Both the position numbers and the translations under genes were made by a program. DNA of 64,000 nucleotides from Viscum album (lineage: Eukaryota; Streptophyta; Magnoliopsida; Santalales; Viscaceae): NCBI GenBank assembly GCA_963277665.1, contig OY728122.1, positions 1,549,274,868 through 1,549,338,867 on the forward strand. The letters run 5' to 3'. Positions within the stretch are counted from its first letter, which is position 1. Every line of letters starts with the position of its first letter. The notes beneath the pieces are model-generated. The model was not told the origin of the DNA, made no database searches, and saw only the letters and a list, made by a program, of their open reading frames with translations. Positions 50,560 through 62,858 of the stretch are shown here, piece after piece.

Positions 50560-51480
50560 TCACTATGATTGTTCCAAGGGATATTCACATCTCTTAAACA
50601 ATTTTATAATTTACCAATCCTGAGAACACAGTTCTCTAAATGCTTCCTCCCACATTTATTACATGTGTATTGTTGAACTTTATTCCCTCCTCTTGCATGA
50701 AAAAAGCTCCTACAATAGTATGGATATAGATATCTCTTCCTATCATTATATTTCTGTGTCCAATGTGTCTCAAAAAACACTATTTTTACCTTCATTTCAA
50801 TCTATAAAAATGCAACATAGTTTTCATAGTCTCGATTGGATTAATTATTCTTTAGATGAGGTATTTATCCACCAAAAAATAAATCACCCTTCCCATTAGG
50901 ATCAATGAAGAAAATAGAGTTGTAACAAGAAATTATTATGATGTTTATATCAAATCTACCATCAAATTCAGTCTTCTTAAACTTTAGATTGACGAATGTG
51001 TTCTCCATTTTCATTCTCATCAAACGAGTGAAATATTTATTGAATAATATTACCCTGAACTCATCTCACAAGATAGCTTCAATATCCCCTATTGGCCTCA
51101 TGATTTTAACTACTTCCCCCCACTAATCTGCTTATCCCTCTAAATAGTGCACATCAAGAGTGAGATTCTCTTGTTTAAAATAATTAATCAAAAACAAGGT
51201 ATTTATGATTGAGCTTTTCCACTATTTAGCAATCATTGGGGAGATAGATCCACTGAATGTTGGAAGTGGTTGACACATAATGGACTCAATGGAATGTATT
51301 TCATATCATGATGAAACCATTATCTAACCATGATTCATGTTATTTCCAATTTCATGAGTTATTCCATTCATCATTCTCATAATGTATTCCTTTTTGTCTT
51401 CCATCAGAGGGTCTTCAGGGTATGGTCCATTACACTCTCCATTTAAACAGTTCTCCTATTTCCTTCTAGTTTATAAAATA
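50560..51480 (-). pseudogene. gypsy A copy 2 gag remnant
   Basis: Equivalent to 11,740-12,660. The zinc knuckle CNKCGRKHLENC keeps its His, unlike copy one. Upstream blocks of the Gag domain are recognisable only through alignment with copy one. The frame is interrupted. Confidence 0.75.
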
Positions 51481-51919
51481 AATGAAACATAGTGAAAATA
51501 AGTTTTATTTAATAATCTTATAATTATATGGAATTATTATTCCTTAAAACATCATTCTTAAATATATTATTCTTTAATAAAAATTACATTTAATACAAAT
51601 CCTTCATATTGGTTCATAAAAATCATATGATTAACCAAACATGTCCTCTATGAGTGTCCTAAAAAGAGAGAATAAAGGCCCATTTTCATGCACTAGTTAT
51701 TGTTTGAGTGTAGCTCAAAGTGATTTTTTATGTATTACCCGTAGTTACATCAACTCTAGAGCCACATCCATATGTTCATATCCAAACATGAACTTATTTG
51801 TTCAGAAACCACTTACATAGTATTTAACAAAAATAACAGTAAGTCCTTCTCTATAAAACATTTCTATCAGATTCTTCCTAATATTTTCAAATAATAATTT
51901 CCACAAATAACACAACATT

Positions 51920-51931
51920 ACATTGGTTCCA
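51920..51931 (-). other. Eroded primer binding site, gypsy A copy 2
   Basis: Minus strand TGGAACCAATGT at the position of TGGTATCAAAGG in copy one. It has lost several bases of the iMet match. The LTR begins at about 51934. Confidence 0.55.
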
Positions 51932-51933
51932 AC

Positions 51934-53754
51934 TATGGTATCCATAATTTTTATTACATAAATATACATACCTATTACAAATATATGTTTTTTAACTCTT
52001 TGTGTCATGGAAAAAAATGTACATAATAAATGAAAACATAAAAAAACTTCTATTACAAATAAAGAGATTATTCAAAGTTCATCCTAAAAAAATTTATTCA
52101 ATTTCATAACCTAGAGACATACATGAAATAAAAGAGTGAGCTTTAGGCCCAGTAAAGGGAAATAAGGGAACAATTTACTTGTGATGTTGAGGAATATCAA
52201 CATGAATTTGATGTATATCATAATAGCATGATTAAGAGGAATATCAGAAATAAAATAAAATTAATAATAACATGAAAATTTGGCTATAAAATTTAATTTA
52301 GGAATTCATTATTATATCACCAATTTACATCCCCAATTTTTCATAGAAATTACCACGGTTATTCACCAAGGTACCATAAAATGTGTCACCTTTAGAGATT
52401 AATTTATTTACCCAGTGCACTGGATTTCTATTAGGGTGCACCCCTAATATATATTTATTTTCATGTTATCTACACAGATTATAATAATTCATTTCATAAA
52501 TAACCCATATATAATAAAATAAAAGGATTTCATATCAAAATCACGACTTTTTAAAAATTAATTAAAAACATGATCATTATGTCATTTATAACCCATTGGA
52601 AGGGAATGCGGGTTTAATTTATTTCAATTACAGAGTAAAAAAAAATAATTTATATACATTTATAAATACCCCTAGAAATTAATTATGTTTAGGTATTCAC
52701 ATAAATAAAATTAAATAATTCCTTCTGAAAAAGATAGAAATTTTGAGACGAAAATTATGTAGTATAATGGGTATGAAACATGGTTTGAAAACTATAAAAA
52801 GAGACGGAAAAAAGGTCACTCATTCAGAAAATACTCATAATAAATTATATTTGAAGAATAAAATGTTAATAAATACATTGTATGGAAATTTGAAAGACAT
52901 ACCAAATAAATGAGAACATGAAAGCAGAAGAGATGTTGATAATTCTCTTACATTGAAGTGTTACTTCTAAAACTCAATGATCAGAACCTTGGGATCTTGA
53001 GAACACCTTTGGATTACTCCTTGTGATATAATGAAATCATATATTATTGGTGGATTATGTTGTAAAGAAATTAATCTATGGAATTGGTTGTATTTATAGT
53101 AAAAGAGAGGGAGTATATCATTATTTTCGAAGGACACCTCATTAGTGGTATTTGTAAAACCATGGGCTTTCCCATGGTATTTACCCATGGTACTGTCTAG
53201 TTGGGACACCTCATATAATATTTCATTCCTTAATAGTATACCAAAATTATTACATCATTATTACATCATTATTACATCACTAATGATGTCATTAAACATA
53301 CTGAAAACTCAAAAATGTATTTTTCTATTCAACAAATTTTTTTAATAAAAATCTCATAAATTCATTATAACCTAATATAAACATTGGAATTAAAAAATGA
53401 AATTTATTATATTATAATTATTAAAATTTGATAAATTTATCTTTTAATGAAAAATACTTTATTTTTTATAATAATATGACATAGAAAATTCATAGTAACA
53501 TGAATAGTAAAATTTTTTACATGTGAAAACAATTTTTAGATCATTTTTAATTAAAAAGGATTTTTTTATAAAATTAATTCATTATAATAATCGTTATTAG
53601 TAATCCCTTAATTTAATTTAATAATTTATATTTTTCTAAAAAAATCAATTTTTACAAGAAAATTTATTTTATCCAATTCCAGCTCAATGTTAAGCAAAAC
53701 TATTCATAAAATAAAAATTTTGTAATGAGACTTTTATCCCAACAACGATATTAT
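51934..53754 (-). repeat. 5' LTR of gypsy A copy 2, truncated at the copia junction
   Basis: Aligns over its full length with 13,114-14,928 and is cut at the same base by a copia LTR. It holds the TATA box (53090-53099) and the palindrome ACCATGGGCTTTCCCATGGT (53159-53178). Confidence 0.82.
53090..53099 (-). promoter_or_regulatory. LTR TATA box, gypsy A copy 2
   Basis: CTATAAATAC on the minus strand, identical to copy one. Its preservation in a diverged LTR may be chance. Confidence 0.55.
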
Positions 53755-55855
53755 TGTTAGGATGGAATATAAAAAGTAAAACAAGTGTGTTTCGGGGTTA
53801 ATTGTGTCTTTTGAAAAATCATCCACAATTATGGCTTTTGGGACCCACTAGGATTTATACAGAAATGCAGTGTTTAATTCTATAAAAAGAATACGTAGTG
53901 GACAAACCGAAATAATGATCACATATTTTTATAGTGGTTCAAGGCACAATGATTCCCTACCCTAATATTACAATCACTCTCTCTATGAGCTTGGTAAATT
54001 TAACTAGAATGGCCCACGTATGAAAAGACTAGGAATTCAAAACTGAGTTTAGGAAGTTATCAACTTTACAAAAAGACTAATTACAAATCCTTATATTTCT
54101 AAAACAGTGAACTAGATGTCCACATCTTAGATCGTGAAGCTAATAATCCACCAGAATTGACTATGAGAAGCTGAAACTCCAATAAATCAAAAGATTTATT
54201 TCAACAGTTCATGATGATCTTCACATTTGCAGCTGCAAGAAACTGAAAATTGATAGATCTTATTCATTAGAAAAGAATATATCCAAGAATAAAACAATGT
54301 GAAGCAGTCCTTGTATAAAAATTATCTTAAATAAGGTAGAAATTAAATAGTAGTAGTAACTCAAGGATGAAATATGTATAACATTCAAGGCGTAGCCTCT
54401 TATGTAAATAAAATATATCTCTTCATTCATTATAATAACACTGTAAAAGATAATTTCATTAATACATTCACATATGTGAATCTCTTATCACACATATTTT
54501 TGACGAGATAATCATATGTAATATATAGAATATATTATGTGATTTAGTATTCATGATTTAAAATAATAGATTGATTGATTGCAGAAATTTAAATTCTATT
54601 TGACCAGGGGAGTCATATTTTCCAATAAGAATATGAGTGATTTTCTTTGATGAATACTATTATTTGAAACAATCATAATGATCCTTGAATTGGTATTCAA
54701 TTCTAACATGATCGTTGTAGCTATCTCAAATTGAAAACATGTCTTAAAACATCACCATTATAAACACAAAATAGGGTTGAACTACGTTGCCTAAGGTTCA
54801 TTTCATTAGTAAAGGGTTCCTACCAACATATATTTTCTTAACCATACTTTCATCTTCCCATAATGTAGGTAATAAAAGTATCATAGGGATGAAAATCTAT
54901 ACGTTCAACTTTTTAGAAAAAAATCCCAAATGTAGCATTGATTATCTATACTTTAAAATTCTTGAACATATGGATGATGAATAGTTAAACCAACTTCCAA
55001 TGAAGGGTTGCTAATATCTACACTTGTTGATTCTCCAAATGTAAGGATGTTAATCCAAATGCAAACTATATATTGTATCATTGGGTTGATATCATACACA
55101 TGTTTCAACATTCCAGCATAATGTAGGGATGATGAACCATACAATCACTTACCAGATGTAGGGTTTAAACAGTTCTTCTAGATCAATTAATATAATGTCA
55201 AGTTCCAATAACCCAGATATAAATTCATGAAAACTAACTCAAGAAAACTTCATTATAAAACAAACAAGGGTATTTTTGAGCATCAAAATCATAATAAATT
55301 ATTGATCATTGTTAAGACAATACATACCCAACAATATCCCCATTTTTTATCACAAAACCCATAAAAATTTTAAACAAATTAAAGGATTTGGAAACATGAA
55401 AAGATAGATAAAGAAATCATTTTGATATTTTGATTTAACAGAATGATTTCGATAAAATAAATAGATACTTATAAATTGGAGAGATAGAATAAAGAAGTGA
55501 AAAAATAAATTTTCAAATGAAATGTTGTTGTTCGGAAATATTCTCCATTATATACACCATTTTATTTATAAATATTCTTCATATATATTAGTCCCTAAAA
55601 ATATTCCCACTTACTTAAATATTCTTCTCCATTTTTGGACATCAAATATAGTTAGAAAGAATAAATTATATAAACCACATTCAATGTATCACATGAAAAT
55701 AAATGAATATTTTACAAAAAGTAATAAGAGAAATAAATTTAGGATTGGATGTTGATAATTAAACATATAATAAATAAATCTATATCTCAGTAAGAATATT
55801 TTATTTAAAAATAAACTAACAAATTTTGATAAATATAAAACAATCCTCAATCAAG
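53755..55855 (-). repeat. 3' LTR of copia A copy 2
   Basis: Starts TGTTAGGATGG at the shared nesting point. The TATA-like TTTATAAATAAA lies at about 55561-55572 (minus). The inner end is by analogy with copy one (CAATCCTCA at about 55,841-55,849) and is uncertain by tens of bases. Confidence 0.65.
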
Positions 55856-55879
55856 AATGGTTCTTGAAAATGAAGGGAT

Positions 55880-57510
55880 AGGTTCAGAATCTCCCATGGT
55901 AGAAGGTTCATCATGATGAGGATTGACTTGGAAAACACCAATAATATCAATGACCTTCAAAATAATGCTCTGGAAATTGTATTTAAAGTCTTCTGACAAA
56001 TATTGATTTTTTTCAAATTGTGATCATTCTATTTATTCTCAAACCAATTGACCTTCATAATCACATTCATAGATCCCTCTAACTGAATGAATGAAGTAAA
56101 ATTATCATTAACATGATTAATTGTTAATCTAAACTAGGATAAATTAGAATCTATTTGACTAACTTGAAGCCTATTATTTTCTAATAGAAGGCATAAAAGA
56201 GAACTATCACACTGAATAATATGCAACTTATCAATGAAATAATCCAGTAGTGAAGTAATAAATATAATCCATCTTCTTGGATTTGAGATATCTTACTGGT
56301 AATGAACTTTTACCAAGGCCAAATGTGGCTCTTAATTTTCAATAGATTTGTCTCTTAAGGAATATCCTCTAAAAGATTCAAAATCCGGATCAAAAAAAAG
56401 ATTGAGATTCACGATAAAGAACATATTACCTAATATGTTCTTGTCTTAGAGTCTCTTTCTCAATACTCCCAAACCTAGGAGTCTCATGCCCATCTTTTCC
56501 TAGTGGTTCATCCATAATCTTTGGAATGTAAACTATAATCCTTCTTCTTTGTATATGATTTTCTCATAACCTAGATTTAGCATCTTCCTTCGATATCTAT
56601 CTGATAGATCCATCTGAAGGAATAATTATTTTCACCCCCTGAGAAACTATCATATGCCTTTTCTATTTTTTGCACTAAAATGTCAGATACTATTGAATAA
56701 AATTACAAATAAATCCAATATTCAAAATATTAAATACATTTAAGATGTTGTTATTATGGTGTGTTTTTATGAAAAATATATTGTAATTTTATTCAGTTTC
56801 TTAACATTAAAAACGAAATATTCATTACATTGGGATAATGCCACATTTTACTATCCCAGTGGTAGTAATGGATTATATACCTTATCATAAATTGAATTAA
56901 ATTGAACATTACATGGTTTAGAAAAAAATCATTAAAATACATGTTAGGATATAGGAACTTCTCTAGCTTAGTAGTCCTTGTCAAAATTCCAAATTGAATG
57001 AATTTCATTATAACTCGGCAATCATGAGTAAGCTCTTTCATCATTAAATTCTTGATATTTTTTGTTCTAAACAAAGAGAATATGTAGTGCTCTAACAAGT
57101 GTTTTACATTACAAATATTCCTTCAATCAAAATGAAACTCCACATCATGGGGAAAACATAAAAACATATCCATTTCCTTAGATGAAAAAGAAAATTCAAC
57201 ATCGTTAATCTTAAAGACAAAGTTATCTAATTGGAATCTAAGACAGAACAAAGCATTTATAAAAAATAATCTAATTCATTTTCATATAATACAAGAATTT
57301 TACCTTATCCAAAATCATAATCCAATCCTTTAAATCTTATTTATTTCTTTGATAGAAGGATTCTTAGAATCTAGATAATAGAAATCAATTTTCATTCTAT
57401 GGAGCACATTACGAGCTTTTCCAAATGCATAAACCATGGTGTCCAACATAGCATATTCAGATCATTAAGAGGTCTCCATCTCTAATGGTTTTGACATTTA
57501 AGGGATTGGA
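55880..57510 (-). pseudogene. Env-like ORF remnant of copia A copy 2
   Basis: Equivalent to 17,040-18,660. The best open stretch is 57098-56793 (101 codons) with KNIKNLMMKELTHDCRVI, then FLYPNMYFNDFFLNHVMF, matching the copy-one blocks and the plant env-like family. The two copies differ in most of their stops, so each probably decayed separately after the split. Confidence 0.6.
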
Positions 57511-57799
57511 GGATTATGGTTTTAGAAAATGGGAATTAATAGAAGCACAGTAAACCAAAAGGGCATGTATGAGAGGGTAAAGAAAGTGGGAGAAGGAAAA
57601 CTATTTTCTCATTCCAATTTATAATGTACTCATTACTTTTAAATTTGGAATAAAAAAATAAAAATAATTCAAAATGATGTTATTTAAAAAAAATGAAATC
57701 CTAATCGAATAAAATTAATTAAAATAATTTATACATATTAAGTAATTTTCACTAAAATAAAACTTGAGAGATTGGAAATAAAGTAATAAATTTTTATAT

Positions 57800-59720
57800 A
57801 AAATTAAATATTCATAAATCCACCTTATTAAAATAAAATCATGAAATGAGAAGTGGTTTAGGGAAAATATCAGCTAATTGAAATCCATATTAACAAATTC
57901 TAATGATATTTCTTTTTTAGGACATGATCTCTTAAGAAATTATGCATTATATCAATGAGCCTAGTACAATAATGACTTATTGGACTTTTTGAAATATTTA
58001 TAGCTCTAGTAATATCACCTAAAATAGGTATATTATAATAATTTAGTATAAATTCTAGAAGGGTTTTTTTCATCCACAGTACTTTTTCACAAAAACTACT
58101 TAAGGACACATATTCTACCTCAGTGGTTGATATGGAAATTGAGTGTTGTTTGGTACTAGAATATTAAATTAATGATTTTTCTTAAAATTTGACAGGTTCT
58201 TGAGTTGCCTTTTCTATCTAATCTTCATCCTCTAAATTCATCATCTAAATATAAAATTAAATAAAATTATATGTTTTGGGGGTAAATAAGGGATTGAAAA
58301 ATATTTCCTTTTAAATATCTAAAAATTATTTTAGTAGAAGTAAGATGAGACACTTTTAGATTTGATTGAAATATATCACAAAGACGTATAAAAAAATATT
58401 TTTTGGTATTCTATTAGTAAGATATAAAAACCATCCAATTATATCTCAATATAACTTGTTGTCTAATGGTTCTCCAGTTTCATCCATGTGATGTTTTATA
58501 TTTTTACACATAGGAGTTGTATATGTCTAGCTATATTCAAGACTCTATTTTTCAATAAATCATTAATATATTTACATTGATTTATAAAAATTCCATAATA
58601 TTTTTGATAAATTTGAAATCATAAGAAGAAATTTAATTCTCTCATCATATAAATTTAAATTTCTTCATTCATTAGTTATAAAAATTCAATAATAATATTT
58701 TTATTAGTTGATCTAAAAATAACATCATCAACATAAATTTTATCTAATAATATATTATAATAATCAATTTTCATAAAACATGTTGGATCATACAATCCAT
58801 TAATAAATACATTTTTGGAATGAATAGAACACAATATTTCATACCATGTTATAGGTTCTTGATTATGGCCATAGAGAGCTTTAGTACGTTTACATGAATA
58901 ATTTTGTTTTTGAGGATTTCCAAAACATGGGGGGTTTTCTACATAAAATTACTACACTAAATAACCATTTAAAAAGTTAGATTTTACATCCATATGACAT
59001 AATATAAAATTTATATGAGATGAATAAGATTAAATGATTATAATGGATTCTAGTATAGCTATAGCAGAAATGGTATCATCATAATCTATACCTTCTTTTT
59101 TATTCTATAATTTAGCTACAAATCAGGTTTTATTTATAGTTATACTCACTCGATCATCCTATTTATTTATAAAGAAACACTTTGTTCCTAAAACTAGATA
59201 ATTGGATGGTCTTTCTACAAGTTCGCAGACTTCATTACTTCTACACTGGTTTAGTTATTCATTCATTTTTTACATCAAAAACTCATAATCTAATTATTCC
59301 TCAATAGAGTTTGGTTCTAACTCAGATAGAATGGTATAGAATTTAGCTTGGTTTCCTACATTTCCTATACTTATAATTATTATTTCTAGGTCCCCTATAA
59401 TAGTTTCTATAGGTTGGTTCTTCAATGTACTAGTTTGTGAAGGATGGAAACTTTATAGATCATTAGTATCATGTTCTTTTGAATTTGAATGAATTTTATT
59501 AATATTATTTTCAAAATCATATTTATGGGATTCATGTATCATGTTTTCAAAAGAGTCAGTGAGTTCATATACTTTATCATTATATTTAATAAAATGGTTA
59601 GTATCATCAAAATTCATATGGGTTGATTCTTAAACAATTCTTTAATTTTTTTCTTATACGCCCTATAAGCATTAGAGGTTTCAGAATGTCCCAAAACTAT
59701 CGCTTTAACATCTTTTTGAT
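57800..59720 (-). pseudogene. copia A copy 2 reverse transcriptase and RNase H remnant
   Basis: At 58109-57900 the RNase H domain is clear: VLWMKKTLLEF, YYNIPILGD, AINISKSPISH, LIDIMHNFLRDHVLKK (family: W.KQTL.DY, CDN.SAI.I..NP..H.R.KHI..R.HF.R). The RT site YVDD at 58724-58735 is intact. Frames shift between segments. The same genes in copy one are at 18,961-20,900. Confidence 0.85.
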
Positions 59721-60750
59721 CAAACATAACAATGTATTCCTTAGTATTCATGATGTAAACCTTGCATCCAAAAATATTAAAGTACTATAAATTAGGTTTT
59801 ATACTATTCTGATGTATAGAGGGTTCCATTTTAAAAATAAGTCTTATTAAAACTCTATTCATGATATAGAAGGTTGGGGTTACAACTTCTTCACAAAGAT
59901 AGTAAAAAATATTGTATTCATTCAACAAATCCCTTATCATTTCTTGAATAGTTCAATTTATTCAATGAAAAATTTAATATTTTGAGGTGTTCTTGGTGCA
60001 TAGATGGTGTGTTTAATATCTATATTTGAGAATAAAAATTTAATTCTAGATTCTCAATTTCTCCAACATGATCACTTCTCAATGAAATCATTTTAAAACA
60101 TTTTTTATTTTAAAAATGTTTACAAAAAGTTTCAAAAACAAAGGAATATTTCACTTTTTAGTTTTAGAAAAAAAAATAAATCTAGAATAATCACATTCTG
60201 AAACATAAAAATATAATTTACCAAGAAAACACGCTACTCTAGATGATCCAAAAAATATGGATATGTTAAGAATGTTTTTACATATAAATTTTATTATTAG
60301 ATTTATAGGAATATTTCTGATGCTTTCCAACATAGCATGCATCACAAAATCAATCATTTTTAAATTTATGAATATGAAAATTAGAAAATAATTGTTTATT
60401 AGATAATTTATGTTAGGAACATATATTATAGTGTCCAATTATTCTATTCTAAATCCATGATTAATTTGTCTTAGTAGTAAAAAATTTACTTTTGGTCCAC
60501 ATGGGGAAATTAAATCCAAAGTATAAACATTATCAGTACTCAGTGCTCTAAATTTATGAAAGTTATCTTTAATCACGGGGATGAAATTGTTATAAAAATA
60601 AAAATAAAATCCATCATCAAATAGTTGTGAGATTCTTATCAGATTTTTCTTTATCCATTACCCTTATAGTACTGTGTTGATTGAGATAATCTTTTGTACT
60701 CCGACTATTTCAACTCTTATTATTTTTTCATCCGCATTATCACCAAAAGT
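59720..60750 (-). pseudogene. copia A copy 2 integrase remnant
   Basis: Equivalent to about 20,900-21,927. The integrase region shows traces parallel to copy one: a block ending in CKxYxMNTKEYIV, SIRNIP and YDYSRFIFFSKTKK (60,170-60,150), where YSRF is the typical segment after the second catalytic Asp strand. It is interrupted at 60,751 by a foreign terminus, before the protease site. Confidence 0.75.
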
Positions 60751-61130
60751 CACTACAAAATATTTCACTTTTTCCAAAAAAGGAATATCTGTTGGTAAAA
60801 GTTCATTTTCCTTTGGAAAAACGTTTTACCATCATATATTCCCCTATCACTAAACTGTCAGTAAAAACACTGTCGCTAAATGTTTTTGAGACAGATAAAA
60901 TCATTCTGTTGCAATTACAATAATACCAACAGATAATATATATATTGTTCTAATGATTAGAAACATGATCTAATAACAAATTTTTATATTGGTAATAATA
61001 TTAAAAACATATAATAAATATTAAATGATAAATTTTTATTTCTAGTAAAATTTTATATTATGTTTATTAATTTATCATATATATTACTTTTTTTAATTAT
61101 TAAAGAGAGATGATTTTCACACATGTTCAA
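60751..61130. mobile_element. CACTA-type element terminus
   Basis: CACTACAAAATATTTCACT begins exactly where copia homology stops. The first bases match the usual CACTA terminal repeat CACTACAAGAAAA. Following sequence has short repeated blocks such as GTTGGTAAAAG, TTGGAAAAACG and CTGTCAGTAAAAAC with CTGTCGCTAAA, which look like subterminal repeats. No transposase was recognised and the other end is not in the window. It may be non-autonomous. It is a different family from the 23.6-37.0 kb element. Confidence 0.6.
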
Positions 61131-61184
61131 AATTAGGGAAATATTAATTATATTAGTAATTAAATTGAATAAATATAAAATCTA

Positions 61185-61620
61185 TCACACCACCAAACCA
61201 CATCACCCCCCCCCCACCATGCCAGGTAGCAACCCATCTATTCTACACCAAGGACCAGTGAGCACCAGAAACCCAGGACCAACGAGCCAGCCGCACCTCA
61301 TCCTTTCCTATGAGCCTGTATGAACCCATCCATGCCACACTTGGTCAAGAAGAATCCATCTATGATAGTGCTCCAGTAGCAGTTCATCCATGCTAGTAAC
61401 AACCCATGTTAGTGAATCAGCAATAGTCCATCCATGCCAGCAGTAGGTTGCAACAACAGATCATCCATTCCAACGAACCAGCATCAGCCCATCCATGATG
61501 CACCAGGGACTAGTGAGCACCAGAAACTCCTGAATAGGGATCCAACAACAGAGCATCCATGCCAATATCCAGCTCAAATCCATGAAAATTATGTGCATGA
61601 ATTGAATCAACAATATAAAT
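61185..61620. repeat. Minisatellite with CCATCCATGCCA units
   Basis: About nine to ten imperfect units of roughly 40-50 bases share a core like CCATCCATGCCAG with AGCAACC or CACCAG around it. Less AT-rich than its flanks and begun by a C9 run. It lies inside the sequence that follows the CACTA terminus, a similar placement to the minisatellites in the larger CACTA. The 61434-61622 open frame is probably repeat-derived. Confidence 0.7.
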
Positions 61621-61869
61621 AAATAAAATTATAAAAAAATTATTTTTGTAGTGATCATTTAACATCATACCTGTTGAAATCTCATGAATCTGGTAGCAGA
61701 TATTCCAATTACCCATAACCCCCTTCCACCGTAGCATTCAATCCATCTCTGACATCAAGTGCACCATTCTAAACATGAAAAAAAAATCACTCCACATCCC
61801 CAATTGAGTTGAAATAAAGATTTGATTTATTTTGAAAATTTTTTAAAAGGAAATTTTGAAGAAGACATG

Positions 61870-62130
61870 AAATGTACAATGGGAAATGGGCATGAACTAG
61901 GTAATGGGAAATGGGAAATGGAAATGAACTATGAAATGGGGAATGGGATATGGGAAATGTCCATACCTGGAAATGGGTGTGAACTGGGAAATGGGAAATG
62001 AGAGATAGGCAATGGCCATACCCAGGCAATGGAAATCAATAGATGGCAATGGGCATAAACTAGGGAATAGGGATAAACTGGAAAATTGGAAATAGGAAAT
62101 GGGAAATGGGAAATGGGTAATGGGAATACC
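61870..62130. repeat. GGGAAAT(G) tandem repeat
   Basis: Many direct copies of GGGAAATG or close variants, interspersed with GAACTA/GGCAT units. This is a short-unit minisatellite, purine-rich on this strand. No other function is apparent. Confidence 0.9.
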
Positions 62131-62600
62131 TGCTCTTACTAGAAACTAGTTCTTTAATGAGTTAATCAATGCTATAATTATGGAAAAGTCACAAATCCAT
62201 GAATATGTTGTGAATGGTTCACAACTATTAGCATCCATTGACAAAAAAACATCATCTATGGGCATAGTGAGAAAAACATAGTCAATTAAAAATTAACTAA
62301 CAAAAACTAAACTAGTAACTTAGAATAATTTTTTTCAAAAACTTCTCATCCATAAAAGTGGTTAAAAGGCATACAAGTCACAATTGATTCAAATAAGGAC
62401 ATGGTCAAAAATACCACCCAGTGACCACAATGAGTGGATTAGCTAACATATGGGAACAACAACCTCAAGATAAAAAAATTAACAAACTAGTGATGAATAT
62501 ATTAGTACATTAAGTGAAACAAATACTTAATGAAACAAAGATATGTATATAAAACAAAGATGTGTATAAAAATAAAAATATTTAAGCATTAGTACATTGA
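62131..62600. other. AT-rich spacer, no recognised feature
   Basis: No protein motif, terminal repeat or RNA gene was recognised here. Short repeated AAACAAAGATGTGTAT-like segments occur at about 62,535-62,565. Confidence 0.5.
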
Positions 62601-62604
62601 GTGA

Positions 62605-62858
62605 ATAGAAGTGATGATGAAGCAACCACAACTCTGGTTCCTGAAGAGACATTTACACCAAGAAAGCTCTTAGGTGTTCCAATCCATGCTCACAGACCTA
62701 GAAGAAAAGGTAAAGGCAATGTTATGGTTGATAGAAGTAGATGCTGATTCACTAGTACAATGTGGTTAAATGTTCTACAAGAAGTTGCCACAACTGATCT
62801 ACATGGTGGAGGACTTTTACTAAGCACATCGATCGATGGCCGAGAGGTATGACCCTGT
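62605..62858 (+). other. Unidentified coding-like stretch
   Basis: A plus-strand frame runs for about 84 codons with a single internal stop. It begins DDEATTTLVPEETFTPRK, includes a basic patch RPRRKGKG, and continues with TSTMWLNVLQEVATTDLHG before the next stop. Its base composition is more balanced than the surroundings. I do not recognise the family. It could be part of a CACTA or other transposon gene, or chance; the minus strand here also has an open frame (62690-63037) without a recognised motif. Confidence 0.3.

Larger units (their letters stand above)
48061..53754 (-). mobile_element. gypsy A second copy, left-truncated
   Basis: Colinear with 9,240-14,928 at an offset of about 38.82 kb. 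It begins in the integrase N-terminal region at the codons for KGxxQ before PIPxWK, and holds RNase H, RT, gag, primer site and truncated 5' LTR. The integrase core, polypurine tract and 3' LTR are missing. By eye roughly four in five bases agree with copy one over sampled stretches. Confidence 0.88.
53755..60750 (-). mobile_element. copia A second copy, right-truncated
   Basis: Colinear with 14,929-21,927. It contains the 3' LTR (53,755 to about 55,855), env-like ORF, RNase H, RT and most of integrase. At 60,750 it is cut within the protease/pre-integrase stretch by a CACTA-type terminus. The remaining protease, gag and 5' LTR are not seen in the window. Confidence 0.85.
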
